From Burkholderia cepacia (GTDB taxonomy: Bacteria > Pseudomonadota > Gammaproteobacteria > Burkholderiales > Burkholderiaceae): a stretch of DNA of 64,000 nucleotides. The stretch covers positions 620,001 to 684,000 of the forward strand of contig NZ_CP013443.1 in NCBI RefSeq assembly GCF_001718835.1, in the 5' to 3' direction. Of this stretch, positions 35,872 through 46,710 are shown one piece after another. The position numbers were made by a program, and so were the translations under genes. The notes beneath the pieces were generated by a model. That model did not search any database. It had not been told where the DNA came from and saw only the letters and a program-made list of their open reading frames with translations. Every line of letters starts with the position of its first letter. The first letter of the stretch is position 1.

Positions 35872-36000
35872 GGCGGATGGATCCGAAACGATTGCAGGAA
35901 CGGTTGTACGAGGCGAACGGCGGCGCTTCCGCACCATCCGGTACATTTTTGTCGCGGCTGTTGCACCCGAATCGCCGGTCTGGCGGCCGATGATTGGCGC

Positions 36001-36006
36001 TACAAT
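36001..36006 (+). promoter_or_regulatory. Possible -10 element of maeB
   Basis: TACAAT lies 42 bases before the maeB start in the thiL/maeB divergent region (about 175 bases). No clear -35 at the right distance; weak call. Confidence 0.28.
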
Positions 36007-36047
36007 GCCCGTCGAACAGTTATTCTAATCCGCCCGTCACGAGACAC

Positions 36048-38348
<2,301 letters not shown>

Positions 38349-38358
38349 GCCAAAACGA

Positions 38359-38391
38359 ACGCGCCAGGCCGGTCGAACCGGCGTGGCGCGT
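38359..38391 (+). terminator. Hairpin after maeB
   Basis: ACGCGCCA at 38359-38366 pairs with TGGCGCGT at 38384-38391, and inside it GCCGGT pairs with ACCGGC across one mismatch, giving a 3-base loop. It lies 10 bases after the maeB stop. No clear T-run follows, so it may need Rho or act as a 3' stabiliser. Confidence 0.5.
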
Positions 38392-38402
38392 CGGGCGAAA
38401 TT

Positions 38403-38575
38403 GTAAACAAAAGCAAAAAGAGGCGTGCCCGCAATGGGCACGCCGCGGGCAGGGCGCAAACGCGCTTCCCTCAAGGCAACAGCAGCATCTCTCCACTCCT
38501 GGTAACGAGCGCGGCAAGGAGGCAGGTCTTGCCATACGAGAGATGCCGCCTTTATTTTATCCTGTGTAAGATAAA
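38403..38575 (-). ncRNA. Candidate structured small RNA, minus strand
   Basis: The gap between maeB and the RNase gene has no protein gene on the minus strand, yet it ends in a strong minus-strand terminator (38407-38444). Upstream of that terminator the RNA would form a 9-bp helix, GCAUCUCUC with GAGAGAUGC (38546-38538 and 38493-38485), enclosing a hairpin GGCAAG/CUUGCC (38533-38528 and 38518-38513). A possible promoter on the minus strand is TTTACC, 16 bases, TATCTT around 38570-38600. This would make an RNA of about 165 nt. I do not recognise the family; it is not clearly 6S RNA or a known riboswitch. Function unknown. Confidence 0.4.
38407..38444 (-). terminator. Intrinsic terminator of the candidate small RNA
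   Basis: On the minus strand GGCGTGCCC (38444-38436) pairs perfectly with GGGCACGCC (38430-38422) around a 5-base loop, followed by TCTTTTTGCTTTTG. There is no minus-strand protein gene for it to serve. Confidence 0.75.
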
Positions 38576-38724
38576 TGTAGTGCAATTTCGGTAAAAAATG
38601 CGCAAATCCGGGTATCACGATGCTTTCGATTCCCAAACGGACATTGATTCGCGCGGCCAATAACGCTACGCTAACGCCTTTGTTGGTCGTCAACTACTTG
38701 ATTTAACAGCGGGAACCCTGGTTC
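38445..38724. other. Upstream region of the RNase gene
   Basis: Plus-strand content is AT-rich between 38550 and 38710, suggesting the promoter of the secreted RNase, but no pair of hexamers is compelling. The minus-strand structured RNA candidate occupies much of the left part of this stretch. Confidence 0.3.
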
Positions 38725-39156
38725 ATGGCACGCAAGTGGCTCCGCAACGGCGCGCTCGCGTCCGTCTTCGCGATGTTCGCGATGGGTATCGTCGGCACGC
38801 CGACGGGCAGTCTGGTTTCCGCCGCTTACGCACGGGAGGCCGTTCCGGCCGACGTCGCGGCGAGCGGGCTCGATACGATTCCGACCGCCAGTCTTCCGCG
38901 CGAGGCCGTGACCACGCTGGGCCTGATCGGCGCTGGCGGCCCCTATCCGTACGAGAAAGACGGCGTCGTGTTTGGCAACCGCGAGCGGATCCTGCCAAAA
39001 GCGAAGCGCGGCTACTACCATGAGTACACGGTACCGACGCCGCGTGCCCGCAATCGCGGCGCGCGCCGGATCGTCTGTGGCGGGCCGTTGCGCCGGATCG
39101 ACAACTGTTATTACACGGGCGACCACTACAACAGTTTTAAACGTATTGTTGAATGA
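38725..39156 (+). CDS. Secreted guanyl-specific ribonuclease (RNase Sa/N1 type)
   Basis: 143-residue exported RNase. A signal peptide (about 1-36, cleaved after AYA) is followed by a mature domain very close to Streptomyces RNase Sa. The catalytic base is E100 in YYHEYTV, the phosphate-binding arginines R111 and R115 are in NRGARR, and H134 in TGDHYNSF is the catalytic acid. C118 and C128 may form a disulfide. Such enzymes cleave RNA after G and are toxic inside the cell. The next gene, 16 bases downstream, encodes the barstar inhibitor. Confidence 0.9.
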   Translation: MARKWLRNGALASVFAMFAMGIVGTPTGSLVSAAYAREAVPADVAASGLDTIPTASLPREAVTTLGLIGAGGPYPYEKDGVVFGNRERILPKAKRGYYHEYTVPTPRARNRGARRIVCGGPLRRIDNCYYTGDHYNSFKRIVE

Positions 39157-39172
39157 CTTCGGGACGAATGGC

Positions 39173-39736
39173 ATGAGCGACTCCATCTACGCGCACGAAA
39201 CGGCGGCGGCGGAACTGTTCGCGGCCGGCGACGGCAATCTGTTTCAGCGCGTGATCCAACTGCACGCGGCGGCGCAGGCCGGCGGCACGCCGGAGCAACA
39301 GGAAGCCGAGCCCGGGCTTTCATCGAACGAGGAGCCTATGAGCCTTTTCACGACCGTGCGACCCAATCTCGTGCAGTCGATCCGCGCGTTCCGCGTGCAG
39401 GATCTTGCCGACGAAGCCGGCCGGCTCGGCCAGCATTTCCTGTATGCGTATTGCGGCGCCGCGCAGTCGAAGCAGGAAGTGATGGAAACGATCGCGACGT
39501 CGTTCCTGTTCCCGAAGCATTTCGGGAAGAACTACGACGCGCTGTACGACTCCCTCACCGACCTCGTCGCGAAGGCCGGCGCGCAGCCCGGTTTCGTGAT
39601 CGTCCTCGAGGGGCTGCCGATCGCGCAGAAATTCGACAAGGAAGGGCGCGAGACGCTGCTCGACGTGTTCCGCGAGGCGGCCGAATTCTGGGCCGAGCGC
39701 AAGGTTGCGTTCCGCGTGTTCTACTCGTTCGCGTAA
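39173..39736 (+). CDS. Barstar-family ribonuclease inhibitor
   Basis: 187 residues from the ATG at 39173. The barstar domain covers about residues 75-187; FPKHFGKNYDALYDSLTDL matches the barstar helix that plugs the RNase active site, with the inhibitory aspartate in NYDALYD. An internal ATG at 39338 (MSLFTTV) has a stronger AGGAG site and would give a normal 132-residue inhibitor. The upstream 55 codons also show G/C-ended codon use, so the longer form may be real. Pairs with the preceding secreted RNase to protect the cytoplasm. A terminator follows. Confidence 0.88.
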   Translation: MSDSIYAHETAAAELFAAGDGNLFQRVIQLHAAAQAGGTPEQQEAEPGLSSNEEPMSLFTTVRPNLVQSIRAFRVQDLADEAGRLGQHFLYAYCGAAQSKQEVMETIATSFLFPKHFGKNYDALYDSLTDLVAKAGAQPGFVIVLEGLPIAQKFDKEGRETLLDVFREAAEFWAERKVAFRVFYSFA

Positions 39737-39766
39737 AAGTCCGGCGCTCGTCCCGGTTGCATAAGA

Positions 39767-39792
39767 AAGCCCGCCTTCGTGCGGGCTTTTTT
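39767..39792 (+). terminator. Intrinsic terminator of the RNase-barstar pair
   Basis: AAGCCCGC at 39767-39774 pairs with GCGGGCTT at 39781-39788 across a 6-base loop, ending in a six-base T-run (39787-39792). A clear rho-independent terminator 30 bases after the barstar stop. Confidence 0.88.
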
Positions 39793-39944
39793 GCGCCTGC
39801 GGCGCGAGCCCGTCGACGCTTTCATCGCGCGCTATTTTCCGGGACAATCGGCCGCCGTCCGGCGCGTCGGCGGCTTTCGGTGACGCAGCTGACTTCGCGT
39901 GCCGGACCGACAATTCGATCAATCCGAGAGAGGGCTATATTCCC

Positions 39945-40670
39945 ATGACCGATTTCCGTCTCGCGCGGCGTGCCGCCGTGCGCGCGCTCGTCCTGTCGGT
40001 GCTCGCCGTCGCTGGCGTCGCCAATGCCGCACCGGTTTCGCCGACCCGCACCACCGAACTGTTCCTTGGCCTGTTCGTGAACGGCGACCTGTCGAAGGGC
40101 CGGGAATACAACGATGCGATGCGCGACTATCTGCACGGCAAGAACGCGCTCGATCTCGATGCGTACGAGAAGACGAGGACCGACCTGCGCAGGCAGTTGG
40201 CAGACCGGCTCGTGAATGCGCTGCCGCCCAACGTGCGCGCGCGCCAGGAAAAGCCGGCCCGCGACATGATGGCCGCGTTTGCTTCGACGATGAGCCGGTC
40301 TCGGTGCAGGGTGACGGGCGAGACGCGTGCGCCGAACCCCGGCCGCGACGGGCAGTCGATCGCGACCGTGACCTATGCGTGCGACGTGGCGAATGTCGGG
40401 CCCGGCGTGAAGCAGGTGGAGGCCGCGGTGCAGCCGGCGCCGGGCAAGTCGGAACAACAGCGCAGGGCGGCATTCGACACGATGTTTGCCGACATGGCCC
40501 GAGCGATGAACGACGCGCCGGTCGATTTGCCGATGACCGGCTCGATCGAACTGTTCGGCAGCGACGATACGGCGTGGACGAGCCCGTATGCGGGCGACAT
40601 GTACCAGGCCGTGGCCGACTCGATTTTCAAGTCGGTCAGGATGCCGCGGATGGAGCGCGGCGACGAATGA
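39945..40670 (+). CDS. Exported protein of unknown function
   Basis: 241 residues. The Arg-rich signal peptide (MTDFRLARRAAVRALVLSVLAVAGVANA) probably cleaves after ANA near residue 28. The mature part is soluble and contains one Cys pair (about residues 121 and 145) that could bridge in the periplasm. I recognise no domain. Weak ribosome site (GAGAGGG). It stands alone between the barstar terminator and the convergent rsmE. Confidence 0.6.
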   Translation: MTDFRLARRAAVRALVLSVLAVAGVANAAPVSPTRTTELFLGLFVNGDLSKGREYNDAMRDYLHGKNALDLDAYEKTRTDLRRQLADRLVNALPPNVRARQEKPARDMMAAFASTMSRSRCRVTGETRAPNPGRDGQSIATVTYACDVANVGPGVKQVEAAVQPAPGKSEQQRRAAFDTMFADMARAMNDAPVDLPMTGSIELFGSDDTAWTSPYAGDMYQAVADSIFKSVRMPRMERGDE

Positions 40671-40739
40671 CGGGGCCGGCGAGGGCGCTGCCGGCGGCGG
40701 CCTGGCGACGTCCGCCGTTGCCGTCACGGCCGGCGTCGG

Positions 40740-41507
40740 TCACCACCCGCCCCAGCGTGCCGCAAGCGCGGCGAGCACGGCCGCGCCGGCGGTCTCGGTA
40801 CGCAGCACGCGGGGCCCGAGCGACAGCGCGGTGAACCCGCGTGCGCGGGCCGCGTTTTCCTCGTCGGGCGACAGCCCGCCTTCCGGCCCGATCAGCAGCG
40901 TGACGGTTGCCGCAGGCGGCGCGCCGGGCAGCGACGCGAACGGGATGCTCGCGCGCGGCGACAGCAGCAGCCGCAGCTCGCCGTCGGCCGGTGCGGCCGG
41001 CAGCGTATCGAGCCACGCGTTGAAGCCGGCGACCTGCGCGACGTCGGGCACGCGGTTGCGCCCGCATTGCTCGCACGACGCGCGCACGACGCCGCGCCAG
41101 TGCGCGACGCGCTTGTCCGCGCGCTCGCCGGCGAGCTTCACGACGCCGCGCGCCGTCGACAGCGGCACGACCGCCGCGACGCCGAGCTCGACGGCCTTCT
41201 CGATCACCCAGTCCATCTTGTCGCCGCCGGCGATGCCTTGCGCGAGCGTCACGCGATAGGGCGGCTCGGCCTCGGCCGGTTCGAACGTGTCGATCTGCGC
41301 GAGCGCGCTGCGCTTGTCGATCTCGACGAGCCGCGCGCGGTACTCGCCGCCCGTGCCGTCGAACAGCGCGAGCGCGTCGCCGGGCTGCAGGCGCAGCACC
41401 TGAGCGTGGCGTGCGACATCGGCCGGCAGCGCGAGCGTGGCGTCGGCGCGCAGTGCCGCGTCGACGAAAAAGCGCGGCACGGCCGCGGTGGTGGTGGCTT
41501 CGTTCAT
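40740..41507 (-). CDS. rsmE: 16S rRNA m3U1498 methyltransferase
   Basis: 255-residue SPOUT-class enzyme methylating U1498 of 16S rRNA. PRFFVDAAL at the N-terminus is the PUA-like domain. The knotted SAM site is formed by LLIGPEGGLSPDEE and LGPRVLRTETAGAAVLAAL at the C-terminus; KMDWVIEKAVELGV is also characteristic. The start overlaps the stop of the VOC gene upstream by 4 bases, so the two are coupled. Confidence 0.95.
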   Translation of the reverse strand: MNEATTTAAVPRFFVDAALRADATLALPADVARHAQVLRLQPGDALALFDGTGGEYRARLVEIDKRSALAQIDTFEPAEAEPPYRVTLAQGIAGGDKMDWVIEKAVELGVAAVVPLSTARGVVKLAGERADKRVAHWRGVVRASCEQCGRNRVPDVAQVAGFNAWLDTLPAAPADGELRLLLSPRASIPFASLPGAPPAATVTLLIGPEGGLSPDEENAARARGFTALSLGPRVLRTETAGAAVLAALAARWGGW

Positions 41508-41920
41508 GATTCGAGACGGCGCCCGAGCGCCCATCGGTAGCCGTCGAGATCCTCGATCTGCGCGAACCGGTCGCCCCAGAACTGGTCCTGCGGCGGGCTC
41601 AGCGACTTCGCGCCCGCGTCGAGCGCGCGCTGCCAGGTGGCGTCGACGTCGTCGACATACAGATAGAACGACTGCGGCGCGGTGGCGTTCGCGCTCTTCG
41701 GCGTGAGCGCGGTCGAGCCGAACGCGCCCTCGGGCGCGAACATCACGATCAGCTGGCCGCGATAGGCCATCTCGACGTGCATGATCGCGCCGTCCTCGTC
41801 GTGCACGTCGCGCAGCTCGAAGCCGAATGCGGCCTTGAAGAAATCGATGGCCGCGCGCGCGTTGCGTACGGCCAGGTAGGGTGTCAACCAAGGCACGTTG
41901 GCCGGACGTGGATCGGTCAT
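41504..41920 (-). CDS. VOC-superfamily (glyoxalase/PhnB-like) protein
   Basis: 138 residues with the beta-alpha-beta-beta-beta repeat of the vicinal oxygen chelate fold: WLTPYLAVRNARAAIDFFKAAFGFE in the first half, FYLYVDDVDATWQRALDAG and FWGDRFAQIEDLDGYRWAL in the second. The second half retains the metal-type FGDR-D-G pattern of PhnB-like proteins. Substrate unknown. The ATG at 41920 is preferred over upstream in-frame starts by homology. Confidence 0.83.
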   Translation of the reverse strand: MTDPRPANVPWLTPYLAVRNARAAIDFFKAAFGFELRDVHDEDGAIMHVEMAYRGQLIVMFAPEGAFGSTALTPKSANATAPQSFYLYVDDVDATWQRALDAGAKSLSPPQDQFWGDRFAQIEDLDGYRWALGRRLES

Positions 41921-41960
41921 GAAAATCTCCTGGATGGGGAAAGCGGAACGGCGCGACAGC

Positions 41961-42818
41961 TCAGCGGCGGACGCCCAGTGTATCGCGCAGCGCGCGCGGC
42001 AGGGCAAAGAGGGACGCATGCAGCCGCGCGTCGTAGTAGCGCAGCCCTTCGACGCCGCGGCTCGCGAGGCGTTCCTCGACGTCGTGCGCGAACAGCGCGG
42101 CCGCGTCGAGCGTGTCGCTCGCGATCGCCATCAGCCACTGCGAGCCGTACAGCGGCACGTGCGCGGACAACGGATCGACGACCGCGAAGCTTGCGCGCAG
42201 GTCGTCGAGCAGCGCGGCGATGCGCGCCGCGTGGAACACCGGCGAGCCGAGGTGCATCGAGATCGCGCCGCACGGCGTGAGGATCCGCTTGAGCCGCGCG
42301 TAGAACGCGCGCGTATAGAGGCCGGCCGCCGGCGAATCGGGCGGCGTGAGGTCGAACACGACGAGATCGAAATGCTCGACGGTCGACGTGACGAAATGCG
42401 CGGCGTCGCCGATCACGACCTCGACGCGCGGGTCGTCGAGCGCGCCCTGGTGCACGTCGTCGAGATAACGACGCGCCATGCCGACCACTTCGTCGTCGAG
42501 CTCCGCGACGACGATCCGCTCGATGCATGCGTGCTTGAGCAACTGGCGCGCCGCGCCGCCGTCGCCGCCGCCGAGCACGAGCGCCTTCCTCGGGCACGGA
42601 TGCGCGAGCGCGGCCGGGTGCGTCATGCACTCGTGGTACACGTATTCGTCGCCGACGGACGTCATCGGCCGGCCGTCGAGCGTGAACAGGCGGCCGAGCT
42701 GCGGGGTGTCCCAGACTTCGATCTGCTGGTGCGGCGACGCGACGTGCGCGAGCCGCCGCGCGTTCGGGAAGCCGTACGCGGCGTCGGGCGTGGGATGAAA
42801 GAGAAGGGTCGTGCTCAC
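41961..42818 (-). CDS. speE: Spermidine synthase-like aminopropyltransferase
   Basis: 285 residues. The N-terminal beta domain (1-60) includes QLGRLFTLDGRPMTS and DEYVYHECMTHPAAL. The Rossmann part has VLGGGDGGAARQLLKH (decarboxy-SAM binding), AELDDEVV and the catalytic-acid region DLVVFDLTPPDSPA. It transfers aminopropyl to putrescine; the proteins in this group are short and may have altered amine preference. Divergent from tkt, with a perfect TATAAT -10 upstream. Confidence 0.88.
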   Translation of the reverse strand: MSTTLLFHPTPDAAYGFPNARRLAHVASPHQQIEVWDTPQLGRLFTLDGRPMTSVGDEYVYHECMTHPAALAHPCPRKALVLGGGDGGAARQLLKHACIERIVVAELDDEVVGMARRYLDDVHQGALDDPRVEVVIGDAAHFVTSTVEHFDLVVFDLTPPDSPAAGLYTRAFYARLKRILTPCGAISMHLGSPVFHAARIAALLDDLRASFAVVDPLSAHVPLYGSQWLMAIASDTLDAAALFAHDVEERLASRGVEGLRYYDARLHASLFALPRALRDTLGVRR

Positions 42819-42862
42819 GGGCGGGCCGCCAGGCCGCCAGGGCGGGGAGTTCCGACGTCTGA

Positions 42863-42868
42863 ATTATA
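42863..42868 (-). promoter_or_regulatory. -10 element of speE
   Basis: Minus-strand TATAAT, a perfect match, lies about 45 bases upstream of the speE start. The -35 at 17 bases is weak (TTTCCG). Confidence 0.4.
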
Positions 42869-42937
42869 GGAGGCGGGCGGTTTGACGGAAAACCGTGCCG
42901 GAACACTACGCGCCGACAAGGGAAATGTCAGGCCATC

Positions 42938-42946
42938 TGTTAAAAT
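42938..42946 (+). promoter_or_regulatory. Extended -10 element upstream of tkt
   Basis: TGTTAAAAT (TGn plus TAAAAT) lies about 140 bases before the transketolase start. Extended -10 promoters can work without a good -35, and none is visible here. Confidence 0.35.
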
Positions 42947-43087
42947 GACGAGCTTTGCAGCCTCGTCCGTAGGCTCCGTCCGCTTCGCGTCCGTCAGGCG
43001 CCGCACCGCGCGCCGGGAACGATCGACGCCCGAGCTTCCGGATGCCGCCGTGCCCCCCGTTTCCTCGACTCGTTCTCCGGACTCGAC

Positions 43088-45115
43088 ATGACGACTTCGT
43101 CTCCCGCCTCCACCACCCTGATGGCCAACGCGATCCGCGCGCTCGCGATGGACGCCGTCCAGCAAGCGAACTCCGGCCACCCCGGCATGCCGATGGGCAT
43201 GGCCGAAATCGGCGTCGCGCTCTGGTCGCGCCACCTGAAGCACAACCCGACGAACCCGCACTGGGCGGATCGCGACCGTTTCGTGCTGTCGAACGGCCAT
43301 GGCTCGATGCTGCTGTACTCGCTGCTGCACCTGACCGGCTACGACCTGCCGATCGAAGAGCTGAAGAACTTCCGCCAGCTGCACTCGAAGACGCCGGGCC
43401 ACCCGGAATACGGCATCACGCCGGGCGTCGAGACGACCACCGGCCCGCTCGGCCAGGGTCTCGCGAACGCGGTCGGCATGGCGCTCGGCGAGGCGCTGAT
43501 GGCCGACGAATTCAACCGTGACGGCGCGACGATCGTCGATCACCACACGTACGTGTTCCTCGGCGACGGCTGCCTGATGGAAGGCATCTCGCACGAAGCC
43601 TGCTCGCTCGCGGGCACGCTGAAGCTGAACAAGCTGATCGCGCTGTACGACGACAACGGCATCTCGATCGACGGCGACGTCGTGAACTGGTTCCACGACG
43701 ACACCCCGAAGCGCTTCGAGGCGTACGGCTGGAACGTGATCCCGAACGTGAACGGCCATGACGTCGACGCGGTCGACGCGGCCATCGCGAAGGCGAAGCT
43801 GTCGGACAAGCCGACGCTGATCTGCTGCAAGACGGTGATCGGCCAGGGCGCGGCGACCAAGGCCGGCGGCCACGACGTGCACGGTGCGGCGCTCGGCGCG
43901 GAAGAAATCGCGAAGACGCGCGAAGCGCTCGGCTGGAAGTGGGAGCCGTTCGTGATCCCGCAGGAAGTCTACGCGGCATGGGATGCGAAGGAGGCGGGCA
44001 AGCGCGCCGAAACCGAGTGGGATGCGACGTTCGCCGCCTATCGCGCGAAGTTCCCGGCGGAAGCCGCCGAATTCGAGCGCCGGATGGCCAACAAGCTGCC
44101 GGCCGACTGGGCGCAGAAGGCCGCGGCGATCATCGCCGGCGCGAACGAGCGCGCCGAGACGGTCGCGACCCGCAAGGCGTCGCAGCAGGCGATCGAAGGG
44201 CTGGCTGCCGCGCTGCCGGAGCTGCTCGGCGGCTCGGCCGACCTGACCGGCTCGAACCTGACCAACTGGAAGGCATCGAAGGCCGTCCGCGCGAATCCGG
44301 AAGGCCCGGGCGTCGTGCTGGGCAACCACATCAACTACGGCGTGCGCGAATTCGGCATGAGCGCCGCGATCAACGGCCTCGCGCTGCACGGCGGCCACAA
44401 GCCGTTCGGCGGCACGTTCCTGACGTTCTCCGACTACAGCCGCAACGCGCTGCGCGTGGCCGCGCTGATGAAGGTGCCGTCGATCTTCGTGTTCACGCAC
44501 GATTCGATCGGCCTCGGCGAAGACGGCCCGACGCACCAGTCGATCGAGCACGTGTCGAGCCTGCGCCTGATCCCGAACCACGACGTGTGGCGTCCGGCCG
44601 ACACGGTCGAGACGGCCGTCGCGTGGACCCGCGCGGTCGCCGCCGACCGTCCGTCGAGCCTGATCTTCAGCCGCCAGAACCTGGCATTCAACCCGCGTAC
44701 CGATGCGCAGATCGCGAACATCGAGAAGGGCGGCTACGTGCTGAAGGACTGGGACGAGGAGATCGTCGCGCGCAAGGTCATCCTGATCGCGACGGGCTCG
44801 GAAGTCGAACTCGCGATGAAGGCCGTCGAGCCGCTCGCGCAGCAGGGCATCGCGGCACGCGTCGTGTCGATGCCGTCGACCAACGTGTTCGACCGCCAGG
44901 ATGCCGAATACCGTGAGCGCGTGCTGCCGCACGGCGTGCGCCGCGTCGCGATCGAAGCGGGCGTGACCGCGTTCTGGCACAAGTACGTCGGCCTCGAAGG
45001 CGGCGTCGTCGGGATCGACACGTTCGGCGAATCGGCACCGGCCGGCGTACTGTTCAAGTACTTCGGCTTCACCGTCGAGCACGTCGTCGAGACCGCCAAG
45101 GCCGTGCTGGCCTAA
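43088..45115 (+). CDS. tkt: Transketolase
   Basis: 675-residue thiamine-diphosphate enzyme of the pentose phosphate pathway, moving two-carbon units between sugar phosphates. NSGHPGMPMG, HGSMLLYSLLHLTGY and the TPP motif GDGCLMEG...LIALYDDNGISIDG lie in the first half. The pyrimidine domain has GVREFGMSAAINGLALHGG and FTHDSIGLGEDGPTHQ, and the C-terminal domain follows. gapA starts 93 bases downstream in the same direction, so the two may form a central carbon operon. Confidence 0.97.
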   Translation: MTTSSPASTTLMANAIRALAMDAVQQANSGHPGMPMGMAEIGVALWSRHLKHNPTNPHWADRDRFVLSNGHGSMLLYSLLHLTGYDLPIEELKNFRQLHSKTPGHPEYGITPGVETTTGPLGQGLANAVGMALGEALMADEFNRDGATIVDHHTYVFLGDGCLMEGISHEACSLAGTLKLNKLIALYDDNGISIDGDVVNWFHDDTPKRFEAYGWNVIPNVNGHDVDAVDAAIAKAKLSDKPTLICCKTVIGQGAATKAGGHDVHGAALGAEEIAKTREALGWKWEPFVIPQEVYAAWDAKEAGKRAETEWDATFAAYRAKFPAEAAEFERRMANKLPADWAQKAAAIIAGANERAETVATRKASQQAIEGLAAALPELLGGSADLTGSNLTNWKASKAVRANPEGPGVVLGNHINYGVREFGMSAAINGLALHGGHKPFGGTFLTFSDYSRNALRVAALMKVPSIFVFTHDSIGLGEDGPTHQSIEHVSSLRLIPNHDVWRPADTVETAVAWTRAVAADRPSSLIFSRQNLAFNPRTDAQIANIEKGGYVLKDWDEEIVARKVILIATGSEVELAMKAVEPLAQQGIAARVVSMPSTNVFDRQDAEYRERVLPHGVRRVAIEAGVTAFWHKYVGLEGGVVGIDTFGESAPAGVLFKYFGFTVEHVVETAKAVLA

Positions 45116-45208
45116 AGACATACGACATACGCGACGCGCGCCCCCCTCGCGCGCGTCGCACGTGAAGCTGCACGAAACGAATTTTTTCAGCCATCAGGAG
45201 ATAGACCC

Positions 45209-46219
45209 ATGACGATTCGCGTCGCAATCAACGGCTACGGCCGTATCGGCCGCAACACGCTGCGCGCGTTCTATGAAAACGGCAAGAAGCACGATCTCGA
45301 GATCGTCGCGATCAACGACCTGGGCGATGCGAAGACCAACGCGCACCTGACCCAGTACGACACCGCGCACGGCAAGTTCCCGGGCGAAGTGTCGGTCGAC
45401 GGCGATTACCTCGTCGTGAACGGCGACAAGATCCGCGTGCTGGCCAACCGCAACCCGGCAGAACTGCCGTGGGGCGAGCTGGGTGTCGACGTCGTGATGG
45501 AATGCACGGGCTTCTTCACGACGAAGGAAAAGGCGAGCGCGCACCTGAAGGGCGGCGCGAAGAAGGTCATCATCTCGGCACCGGGCGGCAAGGACGTCGA
45601 CGCGACGATCGTCTACGGCGTGAACCACGACGTGCTGAAGGCCGAGCACACCGTCATCTCGAACGCATCGTGCACGACGAACTGCCTCGCGCCGCTCGTC
45701 AAGCCGCTGAACGACAAGATCGGCCTCGAAACCGGCCTGATGACGACGATCCACGCTTACACCAACGACCAGGTGCTGACGGACGTCTATCACGAAGACC
45801 TGCGCCGCGCGCGTTCGGCCACCCACAGCCAGATCCCGACGAAGACGGGCGCGGCTTCGGCCGTCGGCCTCGTGCTGCCGGAACTGAACGGCAAGCTCGA
45901 CGGTTACGCGATCCGCGTCCCGACGATCAACGTGTCGATCGTCGACCTGTCGTTCATCGCGAAGCGCGACACGACGGTCGAGGAAGTCAACGCGATCATG
46001 AAGGAAGCATCGGAAGGCGCGCTGAAGGGCATCCTCGGCTACAACGACGCACCGCTGGTGTCGATCGACTTCAACCACAACCCGGCTTCGTCGACGTTCG
46101 ACGCAACGCTGACCAAGGTGTCGGGCCGCCTCGTGAAGGTGTCGAGCTGGTACGACAACGAGTGGGGTTTCTCGAACCGCATGCTGGATACGGCTGTCGC
46201 ATTCGCGAACGCGAAGTAA
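45209..46219 (+). CDS. gapA: Glyceraldehyde-3-phosphate dehydrogenase, type I
   Basis: 336-residue glycolytic enzyme. The NAD loop INGYGRIGRNTLRA starts near residue 7; the catalytic C155 is in SNASCTTNCLAPL, with the paired His in IHAYTNDQ; WYDNEWGFSNRM is near the end. The ATG at 45209 follows AGGAGA. It ends at a strong terminator. Confidence 0.98.
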   Translation: MTIRVAINGYGRIGRNTLRAFYENGKKHDLEIVAINDLGDAKTNAHLTQYDTAHGKFPGEVSVDGDYLVVNGDKIRVLANRNPAELPWGELGVDVVMECTGFFTTKEKASAHLKGGAKKVIISAPGGKDVDATIVYGVNHDVLKAEHTVISNASCTTNCLAPLVKPLNDKIGLETGLMTTIHAYTNDQVLTDVYHEDLRRARSATHSQIPTKTGAASAVGLVLPELNGKLDGYAIRVPTINVSIVDLSFIAKRDTTVEEVNAIMKEASEGALKGILGYNDAPLVSIDFNHNPASSTFDATLTKVSGRLVKVSSWYDNEWGFSNRMLDTAVAFANAK

Positions 46220-46269
46220 TCCCGCACGTCGCGCGGCCGCCGCAAGGCGGCCGGCGTCGATCGCGATCG

Positions 46270-46304
46270 GGCCCGGTTCGGCTTCATGCCGGCCGGGCTT
46301 TTTT
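46270..46304 (+). terminator. Intrinsic terminator of gapA
   Basis: GCCCGG at 46271-46276 and CCGGGC at 46293-46298 form the base stem, extended by CGGC/GCCG inside, followed by TTTTTT. It ends about 85 bases after the gapA stop. Confidence 0.8.
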
Positions 46305-46363
46305 GTTGTCTTTTGCGAATTGCCGGAACAGGCAACATCGATTCTGGGGAACAGGCTGGTGCC

Positions 46364-46710
46364 ATGAGCGTAGCCGCAGACCATACGCTTTATGGCCCCC
46401 GACGCGCCTGCCGACGACTTCGAACTGACCGGTGTGCATCGGCGCGCGCCAAAAAAAGAATGTGGTCTCGCTCACGCCCGGCAAGGAGACGAAATTCAGC
46501 TTCCCCGATGGCGGCGAGAGAACGGCGACCGTCTGGCGAGCGAAAGTCGACGACCATCCTGCCGGACCAGAACGCCATCACGAAGGGGCTGGATGCCGCG
46601 CCGCCAAATCCGCCAACATGTACTGGTCCAGCAAAGGCACGCCTTGTGAGCAGGAAGGACGAAAACGCTACCCCGCCCGTTATGAATATTTCGACAAGAT
46701 CGCCAAGTAA
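46364..46710 (+). pseudogene. Broken small gene of unknown family
   Basis: No single frame is open, but coding-like segments follow one another: HTLYGP, DAPADDFELTG, then QKKNVVSLTPGKETKFSF...WRAKVDD, then ILPDQNAITKGLDA, then KSANMYWSSKGTPCEQEG and YEYFDKIAK before a stop at 46710. Simple one-base changes join them: one C fewer in CCCCC at 46394-46399, one base fewer near 46432, one C fewer near 46554, one G more near 46600. That is three insertions and one deletion in about 250 bases. The rebuilt protein would be about 115 residues; I recognise no family. Lower G+C than its neighbours. Confidence 0.45.

Noticed and set aside
38403..38575. 6S RNA or known riboswitch in the maeB-RNase gap
   Set aside because: The helices do not match the long rod with central bubble of 6S RNA as I know it, and no regulated gene lies downstream on that strand.
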